Counted from the first letter of the stretch, positions 31,031 to 46,694 are shown. The stretch: 64,000 nt of DNA from Selaginella moellendorffii (GCF_000143415.4 NW_003314262.1:3220519-3284518), one strand, 5' to 3'. Translations and numbers: made by a program. The notes: generated by a model not told the origin, from the letters alone.

Positions 31031-34000
31031 TGGAATTCGCTGCACCTCACGAGGCATAGATGGTGGCAGAAGTTAACAGCGTTTTTCTAGATATCACTAT
31101 TTTGGTCTGGGGTTTATTCTAAAACGATTTCACAGGCACAAAGGTTGTTCACAACGAAGATCTGGGAAGTACGAGTGTATGTTCTCACAGCTTCCTCACT
31201 GGTAGCCACGCGTACAGAGGCAATTGTTGGTAGGCAATCGTTTTGCACCTGAAACAACTGGAGCTAGCGAAGCGGGCTTACATGCTCTCCTTGTATATGC
31301 CTCTCTAGCTATGGCCTCGCAGAAGTGTAAGGATCCATTAGGTCCTACTTGCGTGAATTTCATATTGACACTTGTCTTGTTTTAGTTGCGATAAATTTTG
31401 CTGGCCACTTGTAAGATTTCACTATCCAGTGAGATACGCTAGCTTTTCACACTAATGTCGGTTTGAGTACAACAGTTCCATACGAAGATGTCCAGCTCTT
31501 TGCTTCTATGATGGGCTTGAGTTTGGCGGGTTGCCTGTAGGAAGCACAATTATACGTTGTGAGCTACTCGTCTAGACTTACTGCAGCTATTGCTGACCGT
31601 CCATTGCTCTGAGCAAATGCCCAGACCCCCGAGCAAATGCAGAGTTTGAGCTCGAACAACAGACTCCAAGCGTGGGGAAATCCTTTTCACTACGAGTTCG
31701 TCTATGACACACGACTGCGATCCTTGCGAGGAGCATCGAGCCGATGATAATCCCTGCTAGCGTACATGCTTCTTCTCAAGACGAATGCTTTCGGGTTGAG
31801 GGTTTTCCAGAATCACGACTCCAGTGCGCTAACGCGATGGATGGCTGCTTTGTGGAGGTGTCGGATGCCTGGCTCTAGATTTGTGATCGTTGGACGATGC
31901 CGGGGTTCCTACGCGTTGGGGCCAGTGCTCCAAGGATTGGACGTGCAATTTCCCGCTACGACTGAGCCTTTTACTGAGCGGCGAAGCCTCTTGTACAAGA
32001 TGCAACGGGAAAAACCTTTCTTTTGCATGACAATGCAGATACCCGCAGCATCTGAAATCCCAGCCTAATGATCTTGGGATTTCTTCTTTGGCAAAAGTGG
32101 GTGTTTACATGCGGATGCAACAAGACTGAAATCCCAGCATTTTAACACAGAGATAGACGCCACCTGTCAAATAAGTAACCGTCACGAGAGTTTCGTGATG
32201 CTTGCATAGCATGAAATGACGCCATAATAAGGGTTTTTTTTTTGTAAGCTTGACAAGAGCTTCCTCACCAGGGAGAGAAAGAAGTGAGTTAGTGGAGTTG
32301 TGGTGCAGTGTTTGGAGGAGTTGGCATTGCTGAGGAGATCAAGAATCAACATCTGTTGTAATGTGAGGCACCCATGAACTGGGCCACATCATTCCCGCTT
32401 GGAGGAAGGCCCTGATTGGGCCAGATTGGAGCTGGGCGTGCCTAGTGCAGCCATAGGTGGGATGACAGCCAGCTGGTTGATGTTTTGAACTTCCTTTTGA
32501 ATTCGTTAATTTAAACAACAGAAGGATCAAGCCGGTACAACTTGTACAGTAAAAGAGGTTTGTTATCCAATGCCCAACATTCTAGAAACTTTTTCTAGCT
32601 CCAACTCAAATGCTCAAATGCTTTGGCCTTGGAAGAAAAATCCATTTGGTGGTGTGAACTAAATCATTTTAACAATTAATATAGCTAAGATACACTTAAT
32701 TTGATGAACCTTAAAAAGTGTTCACCTAGTATTTGCCTAGTTATATAAAAATTACACTTTTGAAACAAGAAAAGTCCCAAGGAGAGTTGGCCTAGAAGAT
32801 TGGACCTCTGGATTCATGGTCCAACACTCCCCCAAGATCGTCTATAGTGTTTCTTGAACTTGTAGTCTTAAGAGTACGATGCTGAATGAACTCAAGACTG
32901 CACTGGCCATGCTGCTGGTGGAGCACCTGCCCATGCGTGCAGCTGGTTGTTTGATGAAGATTTCTGTTCAGCTGTTGTTGTTGAAAGAGGTGAAGAAGTG
33001 CTTTGCAACCTTGACAAATCTTGCTCCTTGACCACTAGTATCTGTTTTGAACATTTCCTTTGGTGATCACCTTCTCTAGTAGTGGACGCTAATCTTGGCC
33101 AGTGCAAGGAAATACATCCTAAAGGACAGTGATGGTGGACGTGGTGGTTAATGATATAAGAGTTGGGAGCTGTGAACGGTGAGTTGCATGCAAACCACTT
33201 GTCATCACTCTTGCCCAAGAGGATAGAGATGCTGCTGTGCTCGCCCACCTGCATTGACTGTACTTTGTGTTGCTGTGACCATCAAACACCAATGTAACAA
33301 CAATGTCTACACTCCCTAGACATTGGTGGCTCTTGCCAAGAACACTATGGAAATTATGGACTCAATCGTCTCCCACACCATTTTCTTTGGAAGGCACTTA
33401 ACATTGCCATTCCCTTGATGTAATAGAATTTACTGTAGCTTTGTTTAATGAAGAATTAAAATCTAAACAATCTTAAAACAATATGCAAGTGTACAAGAAT
33501 CCAGAGATTGTGTCATTTTCCTCCTCACATGTTGGATCTACTAGGGCAGGGTGGTAAACATCTCTCGAAAGATGGCAATGGCCTGGTGGTGCTAGCTCTG
33601 CTGGGGCAACAAGGGCTCCAAGACTGCTTGTCATGTAGTGCTGTTGAGCCAACATGTTTCTTGCACCTAGTAAGAATGAAATACAAAATAGTTCTGCTGA
33701 AGGTTTCGAACAATCTCAAGGAGACAATCTAAGCCAAACACAAGTTCTCATTGTCCTAGCTCAGTTCAAAGTGGTTTAAAAGAACAATCAAGGAGAAATC
33801 CTATTTCTTTCTCTGCTACCTGTATATTGCCATATTCTAGTCCACTAGTAGCACCATCATGAATAATGAAACCTAGCAGTAGTTTAGAAAAAGAAACGTG
33901 AAAGAGAAAGTTTGGTTTCACCTCAGCTCGGTGCTTGGACGTTCGAGCTTGATTTTGAAGCTGAGACAAGCTTTCTGCCATCTGGATACTGTCAAGAAAG

Positions 34001-35041
34001 GAAAAACATTTTTACCTTTGTGGACAATGTGAGATTTGAGGAGGAACTTTAAAAGCTAAACTCTGAGTGGTCTCTCCAAAACCATCACGTATGCTATAGG
34101 TATGGCCTTCAGCGGGGCCTACCTGCCAGAATTCCATCACTTATAAGCAATTGTATATGAGAGAGGAATTTCAGAGAGAGAGAGAATCCCTTGTACTTGA
34201 TGGTCTCCTTCATCCATCCGAGGACAAGCAAGCCAATCATCAAGGCTATCGCTATTCGACTGTTTAGATGGTCTTGAGCGAGAGTGGAGCACCTTTCCAC
34301 TCATTCTCCAGTGGGACAGGCTTGCATGTCTCATATCCACCACCTCCATCCCAGCCCAAACTCCCGGCAGCGCCCATGAATCATAATATGAGCAGTGTCA
34401 TTTCCAGCTGATTCTGTGGCCCTTGAAGCAAATGCAGTACCTGTCTGATATCAGTGAGCGGGAGGCGGTGAGAACATGCTCCCAGAGGCACAGCACCAGA
34501 GATATTCTTGATGGAGGAGTGACAGCGGGGGGGGTCTCGGTGGCAGAGCTGTGTACTAGTTCTTGGTGAAACAGATTGCTTTCCCTTCCCTGTTTGCTGG
34601 GTGTGCTGTGTGTTGCTCAGAAGTGAGGAGCAAGAAGTAAGTTCTCTCCTTTTTGTCTTGCATTTCCTAGGTAGGTGTGTAGGGTGCTTGCATCCCTCTC
34701 TCACCCTGGCCAGCTCTTTTATTGCCCACCTCTCTCCCAACCCTATCCATGTATTCTCACGCTCAGCTTAGCCTTGTCAGTCTTTGGCCTCATTCTCTCA
34801 TTCTTGCTCATGTCCCCCAGAAGCACCAGCCTCACACACTTGTCTCATGCAGTTATGTTTTTTAGTGTGAGCTATAGTAAAATTAAAGCTCAGTAGTTCG
34901 GATTTTAAGGCATGTCATGCAATCCTAATAGTAAACTACATAAAATGTCATCATGTGAGCTTACATTCCATTTTGTTAACTTTAATTACCACAACTACAT
35001 GGATAATAATGTATGTTTTTAGTCTTTTTTGCATATATATC
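31031..35041. other. Four kilobases without a supported gene
   Basis: Moderate GC, many short frames, none with a motif, consistent splicing or similarity to a known family. A short frame beginning MGAAGSLGWDGGGGYET (about 34375 on the minus strand) is noted only as possible. No miRNA hairpin of a conserved family was recognised by eye. Could include non-coding RNA genes. Confidence 0.35.
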
Positions 35042-37069
<2,028 letters not shown>

Positions 37070-38050
37070 GCACTAAGTTTACCACCAAATCTTTTATTAA
37101 CACTTGATAATTGTGGATCAGAAAACAAAAATTGATGGTTATTTGCATATTTATCCCTATTTGTAGCTCATGAATGTTTTAATATAATCACTGTTAGTTT
37201 TCTAATAGTGGGGCATATGTATGAGGATATTGATGTTTTATTCAATCATGTTTCAGATTCAATTCAGCATTAAATATGTTTAACATTCCCACATATGTTA
37301 CATCAACTGCAAAATTGTATTTCTAATGGGCTTGAAAGACATTTTATAACAGAAGTGCTAGATTTTAAAAGGTTTGTGCATGGTTAATGATGGTGCAAAT
37401 GAGCTTCAAAGACATTCTAAAACATTACAATTTCACTTTTCTATGAAAGGTAATTTTCCAGTTATTCAATATAAAATGTGAGTTTTTCATCAAGAATCTA
37501 TTACCTTTAACTAAGGTTGATCCATTAGTTATACTAGGATTACAAAACATAATAGATAAAAGGATTTCCACAAAAAATAATTATATTAATAGTTATAATA
37601 TCAAAATAGAGCTTGTTCTTAATTATTGGAAAAAAAGTAGTAAATACACCATCAATTCCTCCAATAGTTAATTTAAGATTTTTAAAAGGATTTTGGCTAT
37701 ATTCACGAAGAGAGATTAACAAAAAAAAGAGTCATATAATGAGAATAATGAACTTGATATACTAGATAATCATTATGTTGATAAAAAAATCAACAACCTA
37801 AATTTTGTTTTATCATCTCTAAAATTACTGAAGGATATTATGTATTTGTAAGTCCAAAAGATATTATATATCCAATATGGTTAGGAAGATGTGTGGAAAA
37901 CCCAAAACTTATATGTGCTATTACAGAAGTCAAAGTTCAATGGTATATACTATATGGTCCATATAATCAACCAAACAATCAACAATATATAAGGTGGTAG
38001 ATAAAGAAATGGGAATTGAATCTAAAAGATCCTCAAATGACACTTGGAAA
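37070..38050 (+). mobile_element. Decayed transposon-type protein resembling DUF7869
   Basis: At about 37078-37275 the plus strand reads LPPNLLLTLDNCGSENKN, a stop, then WLFAYLSLFVAHECFN and VGHMYEDIDVLF. This resembles the LDNC.RENKN...VGHTHEDID signature of DUF7869-type proteins, which I recall as dispersed in transposon-like genes of many eukaryotes. A second block (37820-38045, GYYVFVSPKDIIYPIWLG ... VQWYILYGPYNQP) fits a C-terminal domain of the same protein. Stops and shifts show it is dead. The family assignment is from memory of the motif and needs a profile search. Confidence 0.5.
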
Positions 38051-39957
38051 TATTATCTTTTGTTAGTTTTGTAAACTATAGACACATATAGTTACTCATC
38101 CAAAGTTTGTTATTAAAGGTGTAGGACATAATTTAAAATTAGAAATTAGGTAATTTCTTATTTTTGAAATAGATTCATTCTATAATTAATTATTTTTAAC
38201 AGGTGATATAAATTATGAAGTAAAATAATTATACTTTAAATGAATAAAAATATTTAGTTGATAGTAATTTTTCTTAAAAGTAAATAATTGTTACATTAAT
38301 TCTTAAATTCTTTAATATTTTAATTAGAAGTAATAAATTCAAATATAATACATAAATATTTTTATAATTTTATTTATTTTTATATATGAATATCATGGCT
38401 GGCTGTTCCACTCAATACAGAATAAGCATTTCCAAAAGGCTATTAAGTGGATATTAAGATGAAAATAATTTATATTTATATTCTTAATATTTGTTGTGCT
38501 ACAAGAGTAGAGCTTTAGTTAAAAAGCTTAGCTGAAACTTAATAAACTTCATTAAAGTTTAGAAATATTTTTAAAATATTCTATTTTGAAAGATTCCTTT
38601 AAATCTCAAATTTAGTAGAGTTTCCCAAATTAATAAAAATAGGATTAGCTTTGCATAACTCCTTTTCTTTGCTATCAAATATTCCAGCAAATTTAGTATC
38701 TACCATCTTTGTAATCTCCCTATTTATCCACTTCTGGAATTGAACCATTCAGACAAGACAATTTTCAATCAAAAAGTTCCCATACCCTGAATAGAAATGA
38801 AGCTAGAATGGTCCATATGAACAGATACCATTGTCTTGGTTCTCTTTCAACCCTGTGGATCAAGTGTAACTCTGAAAGGCTCAATGTTTTCTCAATTTTT
38901 GTATTCAATGTGTAAAGTAGATGTAAGTGAAGCAATGCATCCTACAGATTTAAATAAACATTCATGCTATAGAAAAACAAAAATAATACAAATTACCATC
39001 TTGAATGGATGTTTGTATTGTCCTAAAAAGGTGTAAATGCTTATTTGATCTCTTGCCAACATAGCCTATTCAGCTTCATGAAGTGAAATAAGTGCGTGTA
39101 TATGACTTAGCCTCATAGTGCACTACAAATGCTGACATAAGATCTCTAAACATACTCACTCTAAAGTATTCAGGACATTGAAAGAAACACACTTTTGTAA
39201 AATATAAATCTTTAAGTCCCAAAAATGGAACTGAAAGTGTGTCATGTGGTAGTAGTTGAAGCAAAAGTGTAATAAATATAATACATTTAAACCAAAAACT
39301 CCATGCTTGTGTTTGTTTTTTACGCATTTCTTTAGGAGTTTCATTCCCACTCTTGATTTATCAAGGATCAATTAGAAAGGGACAAAAAAAAGATTGACAT
39401 CAAGATTAAATCTGAAACCAAGTCTAAGATTGAGTCCAAAACTAAATTTAAAGTGGAGTCTGAGACCAAAATCAAGACTAAGTCCAAGTCTTAGTCCAAG
39501 GGTGAGCATTATTGTGGACAAAAAAGAACTTCAACATTATGGACTAAACTAACACAACTATATAATACTAACAAAAATCAAATTGAGAATTATAAAAGCT
39601 CAACAATATAAGTACTCATGAATGGAAGGTTTAATATTAAAGAGATGTAGGCTAAATGGGCAGAGCACTTGGACCAAATATAAAGTTAATATAACTTTAA
39701 GATCACCTTTAAGGCTAATAAGTGCTTTAACTTGGGATGAAAATTGTAATGTATATAATTTTCATCCTTTACCCTATAGTCATTTATTATAAGATTATCA
39801 CAGAGTGGAACCTAAACCCATTAGCAGCCCCATGTCCAAAATAGCAGAGTGGAGCTTAAGTTATAAGGCCTTAGGCCACTAAACAAAGGGACAAAATTAA
39901 ACTCTATGTAACCCAAGGAGTGAAAGATAGAAGCATGGAACAACATTAAAATCCTTT
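38051..39957. other. AT-rich tract with low-complexity Lys/Ser-coding repeats
   Basis: No supported gene. At about 39390-39500 a degenerate 12-bp-like repeat (AAGTCTAAGATTGAGTCC and variants) would encode alternating Lys/Ser/Thr. The rest is AT-rich and probably transposon-derived. Confidence 0.4.
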
Positions 39958-40735
39958 ATGATTCAAAAGATAATTCCTGGCCTAGTGATCATCTCTTTTG
40001 CATCAAAAGTATTTCTAGCTCTTTGGCTTAATCCAGAATCCCCAAATTCTCAATCTACTAGCTTCCCAAAAGTTGCCATTTAATGATCTACCCTTCCTAC
40101 CTTTAGCGTTAGATTTCATTGGAGGAATGAAATCCTGTAGTGTATTTGCCTACTTGAACAACTCTTTGACCTCCAACTCTCAAGCATCCCTTACAACATC
40201 TCAGGAAATTGATTCTCCATCCTCATGAATAAGTATTTCTTGAGCCCATCTAAGAAATAATCTCACAACTGCCAATCTTGAAGCATTGAAGGCCTTAGCT
40301 ACACTACAGTTAAACATCTGTATAAGCCCACACTATCTTAGATTCCTTCTGCTTCTTTATCTGAATCTAGCCAATCCAAGCCTAGCTCATATCTACACGG
40401 ATGATCCTAGAGTTCCTCATTATTGGCATTCCAGATGTGTTGGCCAAGTTGTCATTGCAAATATTCATGCTGTATATAGACCACCCATTGACCTTGTTAG
40501 CTATGAAGAGACTGGAGAGCCAATCCTGATTTTCATCTATCTGACCATCCCCGTTGAAAGAAGGAAGCTTGAACTTTTCTGAAATCATGGAATTTCGTGA
40601 AATATAATGAATCCTCCTGCCTTTAAAAACTTGTGGAGAGGGCTTATGTTGGCCCAACCTTGCCTCCAGAAGCTTCTTTCTGTGTGGAGGGTGAATTCCC
40701 ACCAAATTCATAACTGCTTCCAGCGATTCAGCCAC
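39958..40735 (-). mobile_element. Retrotransposon gag-like remnant (repeat copy 2)
   Basis: Second, slightly longer copy of the repeat at 26516-27190. A minus-strand frame at 40382-40735 reads MAESLEAVMNLVGIHPPHRK ... FKLPSFNGDGQIDENQDW, typical of the start of a gag capsid region, followed on the same strand by broken frames. The two copies differ by small indels, so they are old. Confidence 0.55.
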
Positions 40736-41331
40736 CTTTTAAAGAACCAATTGGACCGTAGGCTTTACTTCTCTAATACCAAGGGTGGAGCGAACAGTTC
40801 AAGACAGGGCTGATCCATGTCAAGGGTACCACAAGGCAGCGATCGTTGTGGTTTAAGGAAGGATTGGCAAGGCCGAGAGCGCGGAACAGTGCTTTGATTG
40901 GATCACTGGCAGGAATGCGATCTGCTGGAATGCGCTGCAGTACTAGTTTGATCCCTTTGATTTCTCAGGAGCGATTGCCGTTTCATGATGAATTTGATAT
41001 ATATGATTTAAACCATATTAGCCACACTAATAAACTCATTTCCACTATGTTATATGCCTTAGTTTTTAAGAAATTCACTGTGTTAGAATATATTTATTTG
41101 ATTTTTATCATTCTAAACTATTTTTATTTCTTTTTTTTTCATTTAATGCTGGTAGCATTTCCTTAAAAATATAATACAAGAAAATTAAGTAATACATAAA
41201 CTTGTTGAAGAGCCAAAATACACTCTTAGTTAAACTATATTCTTAAACCCTAAACTTTAAACCCAAGTACAATCTTTCAATTATCCATTGAGATGAGTTC
41301 TACTTCTAAAACACGTTCCTGGTGGCGAGCC
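40736..41331. other. Intergenic, no gene seen
   Basis: AT-rich with a T run near 41132; probably transposon flank and the 3' region of the coiled-coil gene. Confidence 0.4.
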
Positions 41332-43172
41332 TCACCTATTTGACAAGACATTATGAGCTTCGAAATTCATGTGGTGGTGCTGCTGATGGTAGACCTGGGG
41401 AGCAGCAGCATGAACAAACCGAGCTAGAGGTCTGGTTACCACAAACCCATTGCCCCCATTCTCACCTCTCGGCTGCCACTCCACATTGTAAGAAGCAATG
41501 CTCCTCGGAAACTCTGCGCCACCACCACTTTGAACAACGCCTCCATGCTTCCCTGCTACCGCTAAAACTTGGTTCTTGGCAATCCTTAAAGCTCTTAGAA
41601 TGTCTTCCACGCTGGTGTTACTAGGAGCGCCGAAACCATTTGAAGACGAAGATTGCGTAGAGCTCTGCTCTCCTGTCTGAAGATTTCTAGCCTCGTTTCC
41701 CTGTGATCTCACCCCAGATTCTAAACTCTCCGAAACCTTGAGCGTTTCTTCGGTGGAAACCGGTGGCTCCTGTTGGCTACAAGAAACCGCTGCTTCTTCT
41801 CCTCCCATGCAAGCTTGTTCTTCGTGAACTCCGGGAAAAGTTTGAATGATTTCTCCGCTCGATCCCGCGTTGTTGGTGGTAACAGCCTGACAATGAAAAC
41901 AAGGGCATCGTACAAACTTGGCAGTAGCAAACGACACAAAGTACCTGGAGTCCACCGTCACCCGGGTCGTGATCGTGAGGAGCATTAAAGTTCTCGCCAG
42001 AAATCCCGCTGTTCTTGACGTTCGTGGCGCTGGCCTCCATACCAACAACGCTGCTGCCGCTGCCGCTGCTGCTGCTGCTGCTACTGCTACTGCTGCCATC
42101 GCTTTCCGAAGACGCAGTGGAAATCTCTTGCTGCTGCTGATCAACTTTGTCGATCTCGAGCTGTTCTCCACTCCAAGATTTGCTCTCAAACAGATCCATC
42201 ACACGGGCCAGCCATCCACTCTCGCTCCCCGCCACCTCCCGGATCTTCGCAAGCTCGACAACGTCGGCTCCAACTTTCGTCCAGGAGTTTTTCACTTGTT
42301 CGTCAACTCCAAGTTCCCTGGAACAAAAGAAGCATAGGATCATAGAAAACCAGGCAAGGAAAAGTGAAAGAGAGTTTAGAATACCATGCTTCCTTCCTTC
42401 GGAGAGTTCGACATGATCTTCCCACTCGTCTTGGGACGAGCGAAGAGTCCGAGACTGGCGATTCCGAGGGGCTGCTTTGCTCGATCGTGTCACCTTCCAT
42501 GTCCGAGTAGTGTCGCTTGGCGACGCCGATCCAGTTTGGCTTGGATTTCTTGGATGCGGTTGCTTGCTCCTCGTCGTCATCGTCTAGTTGTGGATCGTCG
42601 CTGGCTGCGTTGGAGTTTTCCGGGGCCAGCTTCACTCCGGCCTCGTCCAGCTTGAGCAGTAGCTCTTGGATCACGTCCTCACATCTCTTTCGGTGATGGA
42701 TCTCGGCTTCCAGGCTTCGTTCCAACTCTTTCACCTGCGAGAAAACCCGTGAGCTCGAATAAAAGAACACAGCACAAGAAAAAAAGAGAAAAAAACTTCC
42801 ACCTTTTTCGTAAGTTGTTGGACGTGTTGCTTCGCAGCTCTGGAAGAGTTTCTCTCGGACAAGAGCCTGGCTCTAAGAGATTCAATAATAGCAGTAGACT
42901 CTTCGGTGGAAACCTTCCTGAAACTTATAAGCTCATGGTACAAAATAGAAAAAAAAGAAGAAAAAAACCAACCTTTCAGCTGGAACCGAAGAGGAGATCG
43001 ATGAGGATGAAGACGAAGAGGATGGCGCTGTTTGGTTTTCTACCGCTTGGACTTGGATGCTTTGCTCGACAATTTCTTCCGGAGTGGACACTGGAACTAC
43101 TTGGTGTTCTTGCGAAACTTGAGCGTGACCATTTTCTTTCATGGGAATTCCCTCCTGTTCTTCTGATCCCAT
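41332..43172 (-). CDS. Coiled-coil protein of unknown function with Ser-rich linkers
   Basis: Five exons join in frame to 530 residues: 42973-43172, 42803-42917, 42385-42734, 41945-42317 and 41332-41886. The start MGSEEQEGIPMK follows an in-frame leader in non-coding DNA. Residues of about 68-150 form a charged coiled coil (ESTAIIESLRARLLSERNSS..., KELERSLEAEIHHRKRCE...). A nuclear-like basic patch (VPRRVGRSCRTLRRKEAW), a helical segment, a poly-Ser stretch and a conserved-looking helix (SVEDILRALRIAKNQVLA) follow. The last 60 residues are rich in Gln, His and Asn. I recall plant proteins with a similar short LRALxxAK helix near the C-terminus but cannot name the family. The model is consistent; function is unknown. 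Confidence 0.75.
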
Positions 43173-44535
43173 GGCTATCCAGTAGAACAGTACTATATGC
43201 AATGAAGCCCAAGACCTGTGGATGGCACAGTCAACTTAACGAGCCGCGTGGAAAGATTCAAAGGCGAATCAATGGAGCTCCCACACAGATCTGGAAACGA
43301 GAAAAGTCCCTCCATGTCCGCGTGATCGTCTTTGATCCGGGGGAGAAACTCGACCAAAAAACCCAATGTAGGTACCTTATCTCTCACGGAATCCAGAGAA
43401 AGCTCCGGCCAAGCTCCTCCAAGCTTCCAATTCCACCATCGCTCCAAGAACACAAGATTGTGGTGGCCAGAAGAAATTCCCCAAATCACCGGAAGGAGTA
43501 ACTCTGGAGTGGTGGAGTGGACTAAACCAGCGAGAAAACAGGGCCGACTCAAGAACAAGAAAAAGGCAAGCCACTCACACAGTCACTCACTCACTGAGCT
43601 CTGGAGCAAGAGGACAATGCACACTCTGGAAAAGAGAAAAAAAGAGAGTATAAAAAACAGCGGAAAAATGTGGAGGGTATCTACAAAACCTGGATTTCTA
43701 GACAACCCATCACTCGAGATTCACTCTTTAAGTTTTTCCAGCGGCCTTCGAGAGATCAAACTAGTCACTCCAGTGTTCTTGAGGATTCGATCGAAGAATC
43801 AATGCAATGAAGAGCTCAAGAGCTCTCTCTCTCTCTCTCTCCTTTTTTATCTTTTTCCCCGTGTCAGATTCTAGTTTGGTAAAACCATGTGAACGCCGAA
43901 GCATATCCGAGGAATATCCACGGGCGGGGTAAATATTCGGGCATCGTTCTGGGCCATAAGAATCCATGGAAACGAAGGACGCGATCAACCAGGTCGAGCC
44001 CACTTCATCAAAATTGGGCGAGGACTGCCAGATCGATAGGTGCTGCCGGTAAGATATCGCAAGAAAGAGGCCCCAATGCTGGGATTCTACACAAAGTTTG
44101 AGAGCGACGCAGGCTAACGTGACAACACGTTGCTCAGTCAGGATCCAAGGAACAGAAATAGAACAAAAATCGAGAAAAATTATAAACCAAAGAAGGATCT
44201 CGCGAGTGATCCAATGCCGGAATTTAGGTCAAAAACTAGCGGGAGGAAGGGGACGAAAGCTGATTAGTTAGGGCATGATGATGTGGCAATGACCTGGCCT
44301 GCCACGTCATTGCATGTGTGTTCCAAACCCTGCCCTAGTACTTTGGCCGTCATCCACAGTCTTCCCGGCGCCGCGGCGGGAGCTCCAGCGACGATCCAAC
44401 TCCACATTTCTTCCATGCGGTGAATCGAGGTATGGAAATATAGCGCGATCGCGAAGTAGCAATGAGCGATCGCGAAATATCGTCCAGGGAGCTCATGGAT
44501 TGATTGGCTTGTGTGATCGCCAGGGTTGCCGTGGC
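43173..44535. other. Divergent intergenic region
   Basis: Lies between the starts of the coiled-coil gene (minus) and the sugar transporter (plus), so it holds both promoters. A CT microsatellite (about 43825-43842) and several GC-rich stretches are present. No gene supported. Confidence 0.5.
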
Positions 44536-46413
44536 ATGGATCTCCCCAGGAGCCCCAGGCGATTGAAGAGCAGCAGGGTTCCACTGCGATCGCTCGCTCG
44601 GGTGGCTTGCGTCGCGGCCGGCGTCCAGTTTGGGTGGGCGCTCCAGCTCTCTTTGCTCACGCCTTACGTCCAGGAGCTCGGGATTCCTCACACTTTCGCG
44701 AGCTACATATGGCTGTGTGGGCCGATCTCGGGAATGCTGGTCCAGCCCATCGTCGGCTACTACAGCGACAACTGCGAGAGCAAGTATGGGAGGAGGAGGC
44801 CTTTCATCCTCCTCGGCGCGGTGTCCGTCGTCATCGCCGTGGTGATCATCTCTTTCGCGGCGGACTTGGGCTTCGTGCTTGGCGACTCGGGGAAGTCTAG
44901 GCCGCGAGCCATCGTGGTCTTCATCCTCGGGTTTTGGCTGCTCGATCTCGCCAACAACACGCTCCAGGGGCCTTGTAGAGCGCTCCTCGCCGACTTCACA
45001 GGTGACAAGCTATACCATCTTCTTTGTGAGAACTTACAGTGTGGTTTTTTTTCGCAGGAAAGGATCAACGAAGAACGAGACGAGCGAATGCGTTCTTCTC
45101 GCTTTTCATTGCTCTCGGGAACATTCTGGGATTTGCAGCAGGCTCCTACAACAGCTGGCCGAGCCTGTTTCCTTTCACGAAAACGAAGGCCTGCGAGCTA
45201 CCGTGTGCCAACCTCAAGTCGGCGTTTATGCTGGACATCATCATACTGCTCATTACGACAGCGCTGAGCGTTACTGCAGCGGCAGAGATTCCATGGTCGC
45301 CTCTCACAGCGGGAGAGAAGTTTGGCATCACAACGCCGCAGACGCCTTTGCTGCCAGACCAGGAGAATGGTAGCGGCAAGACGACGACGGCGACGACTCC
45401 AAGCACCTCGGTAGCTCGTGTGAATCCGGATGACGAGGAAGAGGAGGAAGAAGAAGAAGAGCCCGTCCAGGAGGCTTTTATATGGGAACTTCTGGGGACG
45501 TTTAAGGAACTTCCACGACCAATGTGGTATATCATGGCGGTGACGGCCTTAACTTGGTTCGCCTGGTTCCCGTTTCTACTCTTCGACACGGACTGGATGG
45601 GACGGGAAGTTTACAGGGGAGAACCAAACTCCTCGAACAGGCTGCTCGCTTATTTGTACGATACGGGTGTTCGAACGGGGTCTCTCGGTCTGATGCTCAA
45701 CTCAGTGGTCCTGGGATTGACTTCGCTCTTGATAGAACCATCTTGCCGGAGGATGGGAGCAAGCAATGTCTGGGGGATCGCCAACGTGATTATGTCGATA
45801 TGTTTCGCTCTCACAGTGCTCATAACGCTTGCTGCTGAAAGGGCCTCCGGGGATGGACCGAGGGAGCCTCCGAAGTCCGTGAGAGCCGCTGCACTTGCCG
45901 TTTTCGCTGTGCTTGGAGCACCGCTAGCAGTGAGTAAAACGAGCGAGGGATGACCGTTACAGAGCTTCTTAACTCTCATCACGCCTTTGTGCAGGTCACG
46001 TATAGCGTCCCTTATGCTCTGACCGCGACATTTACGAGCTCCATCGGTGGTGGTCAAGGTACTGTCGTTTTCGATCGCTTTCCGTGTTTATTTTCTCCTG
46101 AGGAGCTTTGCGCGCGTTGATGAAACAGGCTTGTCCATGGGAGTACTTAACTTGGCAGTCGTGCTACCTCAGGTAAGTGTCCGAACGAAGCCGAACCAAG
46201 AGCGTTAATTGTGTGAAACTTGTGTAGGTGGTGGTCTCGTTGGGAAGCGGTCCCTGGGATGCTCTCTTCGGCGGAGGAAACATGCCTTCTTTCCTCTTGG
46301 CCGCTGCGGCAGCACTTATTGGCGGAATTCTGGCGATTGGATTGCTCCCGCGTCCCCCGCCTGAGTTCCGTCCGACTGGTCTCATGCGTACCCGGAGCTC
46401 TCCCATTCCGTAA
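44536..46413 (+). CDS. SUT: Sucrose transporter of the SUT/SUC family (MFS proton symporter)
   Basis: Five exons join in frame to 543 residues: 44536-45001, 45058-45929, 45995-46058, 46129-46172 and 46228-46413. Twelve membrane spans are expected. SUT hallmarks are present: LGIPHTFASYIWLCGPISG with the substrate-site His, SKYGRRRPFILLG (RxGRR loop), and RRTRRANAFFSLFIALGNILG. A long acidic central loop (EEEEEEEEE) separates the halves. SUTs co-transport sucrose and protons into cells or out of vacuoles. The start MDLPRSPRRLK is chosen because it gives a short cytosolic N-terminus; an upstream extension looks non-coding. A GTAAGT donor at 46409 overlaps the stop and could splice to 46517, giving a different basic tail, so the last residues are uncertain. 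Confidence 0.92.
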
Positions 46414-46694
46414 GTTCTTTCCGTTGTTGTGAGTTTGTACAGTCGTGCTCGGCAAAATAAGAATTGTTTGATGCAAGCTTTATCATCATTTGAGTCCACA
46501 CTCGTGCGTCGTGCAGCCGGCCTGTTGGCTGGCTTTCACGACGACGACTTTGAGCAGGTATCGTGCGTCGTGATTCCGATACTTATTTGCTCCTTCTGTT
46601 TTAATTCTACCGCCCGTATCAATTGGGATCAAGCTTCTGAGGTATGAAATACTTTATTTACCATTTATTGGATGAATTGAATGACTCTTTTTTC
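46414..46694. other. Convergent intergenic region
   Basis: 3' flanks of the sucrose transporter (plus) and gulonolactone oxidase copy A (minus). The possible alternative last exon of the transporter begins at 46517. Confidence 0.5.

Noticed and set aside
34100-34720. Conserved miRNA precursor
   Set aside because: Some stem-like complementarity was looked for, but no mature sequence of a conserved family (for example miR156, 159, 166, 171, 319) was seen.
44314-44535. Upstream in-frame extension of the sucrose transporter
   Set aside because: It would add about 74 residues with no similarity to SUT N-termini; the ATG at 44536 gives the usual short cytosolic leader.
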